A stretch of 64,000 bases of DNA from Candidatus Chloroploca sp. Khr17 (GTDB lineage Bacteria > Chloroflexota > Chloroflexia > Chloroflexales > Chloroflexaceae), in the NCBI RefSeq assembly GCF_004138165.1, contig NZ_RYFF01000008.1:62001-126000 (forward strand), in the 5' to 3' direction. Position numbers and translations under genes: made by a program. Shown here piece by piece: positions 25,778-35,300 of this stretch. Each line of letters begins with the position of its first letter. Position 1 is the stretch's first letter. The notes below the pieces were generated by a model, which worked only from the letters and a program-made list of their open reading frames with translations, made no database searches and was not told the origin of the DNA.

Positions 25778-28700
25778 TCACGTAAGGACGTACGTGAGGC
25801 CCAACTGTTTCAGCGTCTCCTTCACCGTTAGCTCGATCACCTCTGGGTCGATACCGTTCGGCGCGTCGGCATCAATGACAAGGCGCAGCGTGATCCTGGC
25901 CCCCTGGCGCTGCAGCGGGACGATGACGCCGGTGGTGATCTTCGAGAGTTGCTGGAGCTCGACGTTGCTCACGTCAATGGTGAGCAGGCGGGGTTTGGTC
26001 GGTTCGCCCCCGGCGGGCCGCACCAGTTCGATGCCGCTGAGTTGGTCAATGCGGGCTTGATCGAGCAGACTCGAATCGTCACCGGGCGCTCCGCCATCCA
26101 GAGCAATGCGAAAGAGGCCCTGGTTGACGCCGCTGTGCAAGGCCGCCCCTAGCACATGCTTGCCGTCAAGCGGTTGCGGCGAGTAGTAGCGGACGACGGC
26201 CTCCCAGATGTCATCGAGCCGCCGACGGATACCGCCACTCGGCCAGATCTGCGGGTCGGTCAATAAGGTGGGCGGGATGTCGCGCACTGGGTCGTTGCGT
26301 GGCATGATCTGCTCACGCGCATAGGTTGCACTGATGACCCAGGTGGTCGGGGCGATCTCGATCGCGAGATTCTGGCCGTGTTTGCCAAAGCGTGCGTTAT
26401 CACCTTCAAAAGGCGGCGTGTCGCCCAGCGCATAACCGAGGATGCCGCTGTCACAGCCGCGGGTGATTGCGTCAATGAGAACGTGTTTGCCTGTTACCAT
26501 CGGGAGATGCGGAAATTGCACAAAGGCGTTCCAGAGTTTTTGGGTGTTGAGCGCTTCCTGGCTGCGGGGCCAGATGCCGAAGTGATCGCTGGCGAGCAGT
26601 GACGGATCGAGCTGATCCAGCAAGCGGTCTCGGGCGCTCAGGGCTTGGAATGCGTCGTCCCAAAGCGCCTCACCCGAACTGTAGGTGCGCTGGCCGAGAT
26701 CGAGTCGCTCCATTCCGCCTTTGCTGGCGTCAGCCGATACGACAACCGAGCGGTAGAGGCGGGCGACTTCCTGCGGGAAGATCTGCTCGGCGGTTTTGAG
26801 CATCGCGTCCAGTTCATTCCGCTGGGCTACGGGCAAGGCCACCTGGCTATCGTTGCGGGCGGCACGCAGGGCGATCAAGCGTCGCGCCGATTTCTCTGTC
26901 TCGGCCACGAGACTGGTATCGGGCACCAGAATCGCCAGGACATTGCGGTGCTCACGTGGACGCTCGCCATAGCGTTGCAGGATCTCGCCCACCAGCGACG
27001 GCAATTCGGTGAGTGCTTCGCCCGCCGGTGCGTGCATCGTCGGGCGTAACAGCACGACGCCGAGACTTGGGATGTCGGCGATATCCTGGCTCGTCTTTGG
27101 AAAGACGTAGACCCGTGGTTGCAAGGCCGATCCGCCCCCAAACATTGGGCCGATGCCACGCCCGCGCATCCCCTGAGCGTTGATCAGTTCGAGCAGTTTC
27201 TCTTCCACAGTCTTGCGCGCAACCTGGGCGGTGACGCTCTCTTCCTTCTGGACGATCACGCGGTTGAGATTGGCGCGGGTATCAAAGCGGTAGGTGTTGC
27301 CTTCTTCGTGCAGATACCAGAGTTTCCGGCGTAGCTCGATCAACGCATTGCCGATAATCGCTGGTTGCATCGCGTGGCTAAGCACGCCAACCCGGATCTG
27401 CGCTTCGGTGGCACCTCTCGTCTCGCCGGCGGCACCGCTGAATGACCAGAGAAAGATCGTCGTGGCAGTGCGCTCCGCGGGCTTGAAACGGGCATGCTCG
27501 CGGCCCATACCGCCGTCAATCTGGACGGCTTTTGCACTCGCACCGGCAATATCCGAGTCGATGACGTTGTTGAAGGTCGGGTTGTCAAGCACCCGTACCA
27601 GTTCGTTGCGCAGATCACCCGGAGCCAGATTCAGGTGTGCAGGCAAGATCAGTGGCTCCATGCGCCCACTTGCATAGAGATCGGCCAGAACGAGGCCGAG
27701 AATGCGCAAGGCTCCGCGGGTGCGCTGAAAGTCGGGGAGCGTGCCCCAGCGTTCGTATAGAATCCGCACCACCTCGGGATGAAAGGGGTACGCCCGCACG
27801 ATGCGCTCGATGTAGGCGTGCTCTTGCACCTCCTGTGGCACGTCATTGGGCAGCGCGCGATAGATCGCTACATAGGCCTGCGCAACCTGGTGCGCCCGCC
27901 GGTCACGTTCCTGGCGCGCAACCTCGCCGGTGAGTGGATCGAACAAGCGCCGCCGCAAGACCTCGTAGATGTCGTCACCCTGCACCGGCGTCCGTACCGT
28001 CTGAATGCGCCCGACGATCTCGCTGACCTGACCAGCCATGCTAAAGAGTTGTTGCTGCAAGTCTTTCGCTGCCTGGCCGTACAACTCGGTCTGGCTCCCG
28101 GGAATCGTCAGCAGCAAGACCGTTCTGGGCGTCTGGGCGACGGCCTGGGTAAGTTGTTGCAGAAAGGCAATCGTCTGGTCTTTCAGCGTGGTCTCGCCCA
28201 CGGCCACCGCTGAAGCCGAGACCACGTAATTGACCAGTTCATCCATCAAGATGAGCGCCGGGGCCTGGGCGAGCAAGCGCCGCAGCGCATCAGCACCGGG
28301 CGCACTGCGCTGTTCATCAGCAGCCTGCACGATCTGATAAAATTCACGCTCGCGCCCCTGGTGCTGGCCCAGTTGGTAGGCGACTAGGCCCCAGAGCGTC
28401 TGGATGTGGGTGCCATCAGGTGTGCGTACCGGCTCAACCGCCGAGAGATCGGTGCCAACAATCGTTGCCACGCCAGCGTCAGGCATCGCAGGCAAGCCAA
28501 TTTGCGACAGCAGCCATTGCACCTCGGCGTTTTTTACCACCTCGGCACGATGCTTGATGCAATGATAGAGCGCCAGCAGGGTATGCGTCTTGCCACCCCC
28601 AAAGGGCGTTTCAATCTGCATAATCCGATTGCCAACCCCTGTGCCAGCCAGTTCTTTGATCACATCGCCGATCAACGCCGTCAGGCCATCGGTGAGATAG

Positions 28701-28888
28701 GTGCTGGCAAAAAAGCGCAACGGATCCTGGTAATCATCGGGCGCAGTTCCGGCCACCACCTGTCCCAGATCAGCAGCAAAGATCGACTCATCCAGACGCC
28801 TGTTCTGCCGAATATCACGGTGGGGGGGCATGATTTGCCACCATCCAGGAAGGGGAGATGTCGTGCTCACAAGGGTGTTCCTTTTCAT
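25778..28888 (-). CDS. DUF499 family AAA+ ATPase (defence-island ATPase)
   Basis: 1036 aa, cytoplasmic. Walker A TPFGGGKTHTLLALYH near residue 94, Walker B ALILMDELVNYV near residue 215, sensor LLLTIPGS; the helical remainder follows the DUF499 layout (FHPEVVRILYERWGTLPDFQ, RGALRILGLVLADLY). DUF499 ATPases accompany DUF1156 methyltransferases and SNF2/DEAD helicases in defence loci, which is exactly this neighbourhood. The start ATG overlaps the methyltransferase stop (ATGA, 28885-28888), implying equimolar co-translation. A role in DNA surveillance with the other two proteins is inferred. Confidence 0.88.
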   Translation of the reverse strand: MKRNTLVSTTSPLPGWWQIMPPHRDIRQNRRLDESIFAADLGQVVAGTAPDDYQDPLRFFASTYLTDGLTALIGDVIKELAGTGVGNRIMQIETPFGGGKTHTLLALYHCIKHRAEVVKNAEVQWLLSQIGLPAMPDAGVATIVGTDLSAVEPVRTPDGTHIQTLWGLVAYQLGQHQGREREFYQIVQAADEQRSAPGADALRRLLAQAPALILMDELVNYVVSASAVAVGETTLKDQTIAFLQQLTQAVAQTPRTVLLLTIPGSQTELYGQAAKDLQQQLFSMAGQVSEIVGRIQTVRTPVQGDDIYEVLRRRLFDPLTGEVARQERDRRAHQVAQAYVAIYRALPNDVPQEVQEHAYIERIVRAYPFHPEVVRILYERWGTLPDFQRTRGALRILGLVLADLYASGRMEPLILPAHLNLAPGDLRNELVRVLDNPTFNNVIDSDIAGASAKAVQIDGGMGREHARFKPAERTATTIFLWSFSGAAGETRGATEAQIRVGVLSHAMQPAIIGNALIELRRKLWYLHEEGNTYRFDTRANLNRVIVQKEESVTAQVARKTVEEKLLELINAQGMRGRGIGPMFGGGSALQPRVYVFPKTSQDIADIPSLGVVLLRPTMHAPAGEALTELPSLVGEILQRYGERPREHRNVLAILVPDTSLVAETEKSARRLIALRAARNDSQVALPVAQRNELDAMLKTAEQIFPQEVARLYRSVVVSADASKGGMERLDLGQRTYSSGEALWDDAFQALSARDRLLDQLDPSLLASDHFGIWPRSQEALNTQKLWNAFVQFPHLPMVTGKHVLIDAITRGCDSGILGYALGDTPPFEGDNARFGKHGQNLAIEIAPTTWVISATYAREQIMPRNDPVRDIPPTLLTDPQIWPSGGIRRRLDDIWEAVVRYYSPQPLDGKHVLGAALHSGVNQGLFRIALDGGAPGDDSSLLDQARIDQLSGIELVRPAGGEPTKPRLLTIDVSNVELQQLSKITTGVIVPLQRQGARITLRLVIDADAPNGIDPEVIELTVKETLKQLGLTYVLT

Positions 28889-31881
28889 GGGCGCCCATAC
28901 CTCTTGCGCTTGTCGCGTAAGACTTTGTCTCCAACCTCGAAGCCTTCCATGCCCTGTTGAATCGGGGCACGACCGGCAGGCCGCGCACCTTCGCCGCTCT
29001 GCTGGGCGGCACCACTATAGAGAAAACCTTCGAGCCGTTGCTTTTCGAGGTCGCCGCGGGGCAAGATATCAATCAGGGCCTGGGCGACACGGCGCAGGGC
29101 TTCACGTTCATCAGGGGCAAACTCGCTCAGGTAGTCAGCCATGTCGTCGCTCATGTTGGCCGCCCAGAGCAGCTCGCAGCGGTGGAGCATATCGATCAGC
29201 GGCGGGCGCGAGCCGTCGGCACGGCGCTCGCCGAGGTCGGGGATGCGCTCGTCGCGCTCGGCGGCGTTGAGCAGCAGCACGTCGCTGCGCCCGTCGAGGA
29301 TCTGGAAGCGATGGATCAGCGCGTTGACATCGGCACCCAGGGCGGTCGCCATCAGATGCGCGTCGCCAAAGGGAATCTTCTTCTTTTTGTCGCCTTTGCC
29401 CCCGCTGCCATCCTCACGGTCGGCCTCGTCGCTGTCGCCCGGCTCGATCTCAGTTGAGCCAGTCAGCAACCCGGTCTTCTTGGTGCCGCCGTTGCCATGC
29501 TCGCCGGTAACGCCGACAACGCCAGCGACGCCATCGTAGGTCCAGCGCCAGAGCACATAAAAGCGCGTTTCATCGTCAACAACGCCGAGCCCCTGGGCGC
29601 TATCGCCTGAAGCCGGCGCTGTGCTGGCAAAAACACGGCTCAGCGCATAGTCAGCGACCGTTTGCTGCACCCATTCAAGCAACGTGCTGACGGTGATCGC
29701 ATTGCCGCGCAGATCACGTACGCTGTCGTAGCGCGAAAAGGCGGCTGTCGCTGGCCCGATCGCCGAGATAAAAAAGTCGGCCCCGCGCAGACCAGCGGCC
29801 CAGAACTGGTCAAGCCGCTCGCGCACATTCGCCGCAATCGCCGTGCGTACCTCGCCAGCAATGCCGATTCCTGCCTCAATCTTGCGCTTGCGGCAGACGA
29901 GAAAGATCGAAGAGGCCAGGGCGGCACTATTTTGCCCACGCAGCCGGTTTGCCATTTCAGTGCTAAACGGCCAGGAGCCATCAACAGTAAGCCCGGCGTT
30001 GAGCAGCGCTGCGACTAAGGTCTCCCAGGCCGATATGGCTTTATGCGCATAAACAACAACACAGATCCCATCTTCGCGCAAGACACGGGTAATTTCGGCG
30101 AAAGCACTCGCAAGCATGCGCTCAAAGTCAGCTTTCCCCTTCTTTTTCGAGATGTCTTGCGTGACTTCCTGGTCTTTGGGCGTTAGGGGAGTTCCTAACA
30201 CTGTAGGGAAGAGATCGCCAACTGTTCGTCGTAACCAGACATAAAAAAAGTCGGAGAGATCTGAATAGGGAACGTTATCATAGTAGGGAGGGTCGGTAAT
30301 GACCGCATCGAAATAGTTGTCTGCATATGGCAGAGTTGTCGCAGAGCCTCGTCGAACATCAGCAGGATGGTTAGAGGTAGCTGACCCATGTTCAATATAA
30401 CGTGTTATCCAATCAACAGCCCCGCGCCAATCACCAGTTGATCCGCTGAACGGATTGACTTCTGTATAGTCCCACATCATTGGCAGAGCTTGTCTACTGA
30501 ATGTGTTTCCGATATATTCCCCGTGAGGAGCCCATCGACAAAGACTTGAATTGTAATCAGCCAATCTGTCCACTGCGATCGACAGATAGGTTGTGATCGC
30601 CTGTGCATATGCCATATCATCAACCTGTCGGGCAATTTCCGCATAGGCAGCACGAACCCACTTGACCAAGGTGGCAAGGGCAAGAGCCTGACGTGAATTG
30701 AAGAGTTTGCCGAAGGTATCCAATCCGTACATTGGCGGAACAGCGTAGCGAGAATTAAGGGTAAAAACCTCATCCGGCACCGGTGGCAGCTCGCCGCTCA
30801 GCGGATCATAGTTCTCTTCAAGCGCTTGCAGGCGCATCCTGGCCTGCTCAAACGCCGCACGATCTTCCGGGCGCACCGAGCGATAGAGCTTGCCGTGCTT
30901 GCTCTGCCAGACAACAGCCACCATCTGGTCGCCCATCCGCCCGGCCTGGGCCTCGGCTTTGATATGCTTTTCAGCTAATGGCGTACCGCAGCAAGGACAA
31001 ACAGCCGTTCCGCCACGGGTGGTGCCCTGGGCCGGATCAAACGCAAAATCGTGAGCGCTCTTGACCGGGCCGATCACCGTATAACGCATCGCGCTGCCGG
31101 GCCCGTCGCACTCGATCTTGTAGGCATACATACGACCGGGCTTTTTGGCCAACCAGGTCTGACGAATCAACGGCACCGGTGCGGCGCAAGCGACGCGTGG
31201 GCAGGTAATCGTACGCGCCCAGAGATAAGCCACGGTCCCGGCGCCATCCTCGTTGCGCGGATAGAGGTCACCGATCTCCTCATGGGCCTTTGCTAGCACC
31301 CATGCAGCCCACTTCTGCACATCGCCAATCAGCGTTGCCCCGGGCCTAGTGCCATCGCTACCAGGACGGTGGGCATACAACTGCGGGTAGACCAGGGTCG
31401 CAAGCTGAATGATATGCGCCACCGGATTCAGATCCAAGGCATAGGTCTCACAGCCGAGGCGCAGCGCCTCGAGCGGAATCGCGCCGCCCCCGGCGAAGGG
31501 ATCGAGCACACGGGGGGCGCGGTCGGGAAAAGCTTGCTTGATATAGGCGCGGGCATCGCGAATATAATGATGGGCCGGCTTAGACCCGCTCGCGCTCGCC
31601 TGATCAAGACTGTTATCCCAATCCGCCAGCGAAGCAAGAAACAACTGCATCTTCTGAGCCGTCTTCGGATCTTCTGATTGAGGCACCAGCGCCGCAAAGA
31701 TCGCCGCGCGGCAAGCAGCCAGGGGCCGCCGCGCCCACCAGATATGCAACGTCGAGAGGTGCCCATGGCGGATCGACTTCTCACGCGCACTATGCTGCGA
31801 AATACTGGTAAGCGGCATCTCCACTTCAATAATGCGGCGGTCTTTGGGGTTGGAGGTCATCGAAATATCATTTCTGCTCAT
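28885..31881 (-). CDS. DUF1156 DNA (N4-cytosine/N6-adenine) methyltransferase
   Basis: 998 aa. The N-terminus holds the DUF1156 block (RRIIEVEMPL, SAREKSIRHGHLSTLHIWWA). The SAM site reads VLDPFAGGGAIPLEALRLG and the amino-methyltransferase catalytic motif is DPPYYDNVPYSD near residue 520. A CPCCGTPL zinc knuckle lies between them. The C-terminal quarter is helical with an Asp/Gly/Lys-rich linker. Codons 365-565 (about 30180-30790) are clearly AT-richer than the flanks. ATG at 31881 overlaps the DUF3368 remnant; ATG at 31860 (MTSNPKDRR) is an equally possible start. The start cannot be settled by ribosome-binding site. Confidence 0.88.
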   Translation of the reverse strand: MSRNDISMTSNPKDRRIIEVEMPLTSISQHSAREKSIRHGHLSTLHIWWARRPLAACRAAIFAALVPQSEDPKTAQKMQLFLASLADWDNSLDQASASGSKPAHHYIRDARAYIKQAFPDRAPRVLDPFAGGGAIPLEALRLGCETYALDLNPVAHIIQLATLVYPQLYAHRPGSDGTRPGATLIGDVQKWAAWVLAKAHEEIGDLYPRNEDGAGTVAYLWARTITCPRVACAAPVPLIRQTWLAKKPGRMYAYKIECDGPGSAMRYTVIGPVKSAHDFAFDPAQGTTRGGTAVCPCCGTPLAEKHIKAEAQAGRMGDQMVAVVWQSKHGKLYRSVRPEDRAAFEQARMRLQALEENYDPLSGELPPVPDEVFTLNSRYAVPPMYGLDTFGKLFNSRQALALATLVKWVRAAYAEIARQVDDMAYAQAITTYLSIAVDRLADYNSSLCRWAPHGEYIGNTFSRQALPMMWDYTEVNPFSGSTGDWRGAVDWITRYIEHGSATSNHPADVRRGSATTLPYADNYFDAVITDPPYYDNVPYSDLSDFFYVWLRRTVGDLFPTVLGTPLTPKDQEVTQDISKKKGKADFERMLASAFAEITRVLREDGICVVVYAHKAISAWETLVAALLNAGLTVDGSWPFSTEMANRLRGQNSAALASSIFLVCRKRKIEAGIGIAGEVRTAIAANVRERLDQFWAAGLRGADFFISAIGPATAAFSRYDSVRDLRGNAITVSTLLEWVQQTVADYALSRVFASTAPASGDSAQGLGVVDDETRFYVLWRWTYDGVAGVVGVTGEHGNGGTKKTGLLTGSTEIEPGDSDEADREDGSGGKGDKKKKIPFGDAHLMATALGADVNALIHRFQILDGRSDVLLLNAAERDERIPDLGERRADGSRPPLIDMLHRCELLWAANMSDDMADYLSEFAPDEREALRRVAQALIDILPRGDLEKQRLEGFLYSGAAQQSGEGARPAGRAPIQQGMEGFEVGDKVLRDKRKRYGRP

Positions 31882-32087
31882 CAGCCAGGCGAAGCAACTC
31901 TTCCCGTAGTGCAGGGCTAATCCGACGGCCCTGGCGGATCATGCTTCGTAGCACCGGCGCGATACTCATCACGAACCTGCTCTGGAATGATCACGCTGCC
32001 ATACAGGGTCGGCAACAGATCCAGGAGGCCGATTGCCGCCAGTTTAATCAGTGGACTTGTATTGCAGATAATCGGTCGCAGCGACAT
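31868..32087 (-). pseudogene. DUF3368 PIN-domain toxin, internally deleted and frameshifted
   Basis: The frame from ATG 32087 reads MSLRPIICNTSPLIKLAAIG and continues to VIIPEQVRDEYRAGA, the N-terminus of DUF3368 PIN toxins, then hits TAG at 31917-31919. A second frame, 31954-31868, reads VLRSMIRQGRRISPALREEL followed by LRLADEQK and a stop, which is the family's C-terminal tail. The middle (roughly half the protein, with most acidic PIN residues) and the reading frame are gone, so no active nuclease is made. It overlaps the 3' end of the UPF0175 gene by 44 nt, the usual pairing of this toxin-antitoxin type. Confidence 0.8.
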
Positions 32088-32334
32088 GGGCGTTCCTCAG
32101 ATCAGCTTCGAGATCAGTTGGTGCATTCACGACCGAAACCCCGTACTGATTCAGGAGCTCCAGAAATGCCTGGCGCGAGATCCCCAGCAGAGCCGCCGCT
32201 TTGCCCGAGGAGACCTCACCAATATCGTAGAGGCGCACCAAGAGCGCCTCACGGGCTAATCCCGAAAGGATGGCGCGGTCAAACGACAAACCCTGGATCA
32301 TCTCATCAGGTAAGGCTATTTCAATCGTAGACAT
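32044..32334 (-). CDS. UPF0175 family antitoxin-like protein
   Basis: 96 aa. Seen: IEIALPDEMIQGL, then AREALLVRLYDIGEVSSGKA and AALLGISRQAFLELLNQYG, the helix-turn-helix core of UPF0175 proteins. These usually sit directly upstream of DUF3368 PIN toxins as DNA-binding antitoxins. The start is 32334, not 32340: AGGAGG is 8 nt from the former and only 2 nt from the latter. It lies 41 nt after the helicase gene. The partner toxin is broken, so this is an orphan antitoxin that may now serve as a repressor of the island or be a relic. Confidence 0.88.
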   Translation of the reverse strand: MSTIEIALPDEMIQGLSFDRAILSGLAREALLVRLYDIGEVSSGKAAALLGISRQAFLELLNQYGVSVVNAPTDLEADLRNAHVAATDYLQYKSTD

Positions 32335-32375
32335 CGGCATTTCCTCCTCGTCTTGTAGCGCTTTTCAGCTTGCCA

Positions 32376-35300
32376 TTAGTCTACCATGATACCGTTTCGG
32401 CTAAGTTCACCGGCGTTGACACGGAAGCGTGAGGCTGATACCACATGTTCGCTCACGGTGAGGCATGCGGCCGGATCACGGATAAGCGTCAACTGAGGCT
32501 TGGGGCTACCGCAGCCATACACCACATAGAGCCAGTACTCACTACCGAAGCGCGCCGCTTTGATCCACTCGTTGGCAGTCAGGGTAACACCGCCACGACC
32601 ACGACGGCCCTTGACTTCGATATAGCGAATCTCATTGGCACCACGTGAGCGCAGATCAAAGCCCAGCCCATCGGCTTCAACACTCTGCGCGTGGCGATTG
32701 TTGGCGTGTTCATACTGCCTAGCTACGGCCACCGCAAGCGCCTCGACATCAGGGTCATCGCCCTCGTCATCATCGGCCAGCACATCGGGGGCCGGAACAA
32801 ACGCACAGACCCCGATGATCTGCGGTGCATCGGCCCCGACCGAGCGCATGCGGCCATTCTCTTCGAGGCGCCGCTTCAAGCGCACTTCATACTCTTCACG
32901 GTTTTGCTCAAGCGTGCGCAAGCCAATATCGTACTGACCGGCATCACGTTTGCGCGCTTTCTCGTCAGCAGCATAGGCAATAATTTTGGCCGTCTGCTCA
33001 GCGATCAACGTCTCGAGTGAACTCTGCAGATAGTGCTCACGCACATTAGCCTCGTGCTCGCGCTGCTGACGCAAGCGTTCCAGGTAGGGCGTCACAACAT
33101 ACTGCTCGGCCCACGCAAGTACCGTTGACTGATCCGCGCTCAAGGGACGCAGCGCATCGGGCAAGGGAGGCGCTTTATGTTCGTCGGTAGGGCCAGGGAT
33201 CGGTTCATAGTCGAGCAACGTGAGGGGATCGCGTGATTCCAGCGTACCATCAGCCCGCTGGTGGACACCGACCAACTTCTGCCCAGCAACACTACCGGTG
33301 CCGTCACTAGCAGTCGCTTTCAGCAACCAGAACAACCCCTGATCATGTAATCCGGCGGCAAACTGTGCGCCTGCCGTGAGCAACGGGCTATACCTATCAC
33401 GAACCAGACGGAGCAGCGCCTCGAACAAGGGATGGCCGGGAGCAACAAACTCCGCCTTTGTCTCTTGCTCGGCCAGCGGTCTGGTAAAGACAAGCTGCGG
33501 ATAAGACGGCTTGATGGTATAGCCTGCCGGAGCGACCAGGCGCATAAAATGCGGCACCGCCTCGATCATCCAGACGCCCGGCTCATTCGCTCGCGGCCTG
33601 ATCGTGGCCCGCTGGTTATGATCGGCGACGAGTGTCCGAAAAGCCGTCACGACAAAACGCTCGACATATTCCGGCACCAGGCGCTGCTCTTGCGAAATGC
33701 GAACCTGCTCACGGATCTCGTCGAGCGTATCCGGCATCATCATATCGGCAGCAAGCGCATCAACCAAGGCCACTTGCATCTTCCGGCGCTGCTCATTTGC
33801 ATCGACCGTACTCGCCACAAGTGCCTGGATCTCCTCGAGCGACTGGCGCTCTTTCACCGCGCGCTGCATCAGATCGGCGAGTTCGGCTGCCGAGAAGAGA
33901 TCCCCAATGATATCGTAGACATTTTCCTTGCCCAGATCCACACGCATCTGGTCAAGCTTATCGAGCACCGCCGCCAGCACATCACCTTCACGGGTATTCC
34001 TAGCGACCAGATTGAAAATCTGAACACTCTGCTCCTGACCATAACGATGGATCCGACCCATACGCTGCTCAAGGCGATTGGGATTCCAGGGAATATCATA
34101 GTTGACCATCAAACGACAGAATTGCAGGTTAATCCCCTCGCCCGCCGCCTCGGTCGCAACCAGGATCTGGGCACCATCTTCACGCTTAAAGTCCGCCTGA
34201 GCAGCGCGGCGCTCCTCCTGCTTCATCCCGCCATAGATCTGAGTCACCCTGAAGCCCCAGCGTCGAAACTTCTCGACAAGATAATCGAGCGTATCGCGAT
34301 TCTCAGTAAAGATCAGCAACTTCTCGCCCGCATCCCAGATGGTCTGCCCATCAACTTTGCGCTCATCGAGCGCATGCCGCAACTCGGCGAGTTTCCGTTC
34401 GCAATCGGTACGCTCAGCCTCCTCTTCGGCCATCTGGGCGAGATCGTGGAGATAGCGTACCTCGGCGATCTCTTGCTCATACTCATAGGAAGTTTGAGCC
34501 AGCGAAACCCCGAGGGCAAGGTCTTCCTGCGCCCAACGCTCTTCATCATCACCAATGTCATCTTCAGCGAGCAATGGCGTCACCGGAGCAGCGGCAGCAC
34601 CGCGCTGGATCGCGTGCAACCGGTCTTTCAGGCGCTCCTCGCGGCGAGCGAGGGATGTCCGAATGGCACGCAGGCTCGAAGCGAGGCGCCGTTGCAGCAC
34701 CATCAGCGCCAGGCCCACATTGCGCCGCGCCCGATCATCGCCGAGTTGATCAGCCCGTTGAAACCGCTTCCGCACATAATCCGTCACCGCATCATAGAGG
34801 TCTTTTTCGATTCCACTCAACGCATAGGTCAGCGTATCAACACTGCGAGGCGGGAAGATCGGGGTCTGATCAAACCGAACCATGCGTTCTTTCAGGCGAC
34901 GCAGAAAGATCGGCATCTGCGGCTGGCGGAGAATCGTGGCGAGATCAAGGTTATGCTGAAACAGATCCTTATCGAGCAAAGCCAGCAGCAAGCGAAAATT
35001 ATCAGGATTGCCGCGGTGGGGGGTCGCGGTCATCAACAGCAGATGGTCGGTACGCTCACTGAGTTCCTCGCCAAGTTGATACGCCTGGGTCTTCTGCACC
35101 TTCTCGCCATACTGATAAGCGGCCATCTTATGGGCCTCATCCACAATGACGAGATCCCACTTGACCCCCTCAAAAGTCGCCCGCACCTCTTCGCGTCTGG
35201 CGAAATCGATCGACATAATTGCGCGCGGATGCTGCCGCCAGATCTCGGCACCGGGATGCGCCTGCAACTGCTCACGGCGCAGCACCGTAAAAGGAGAACG

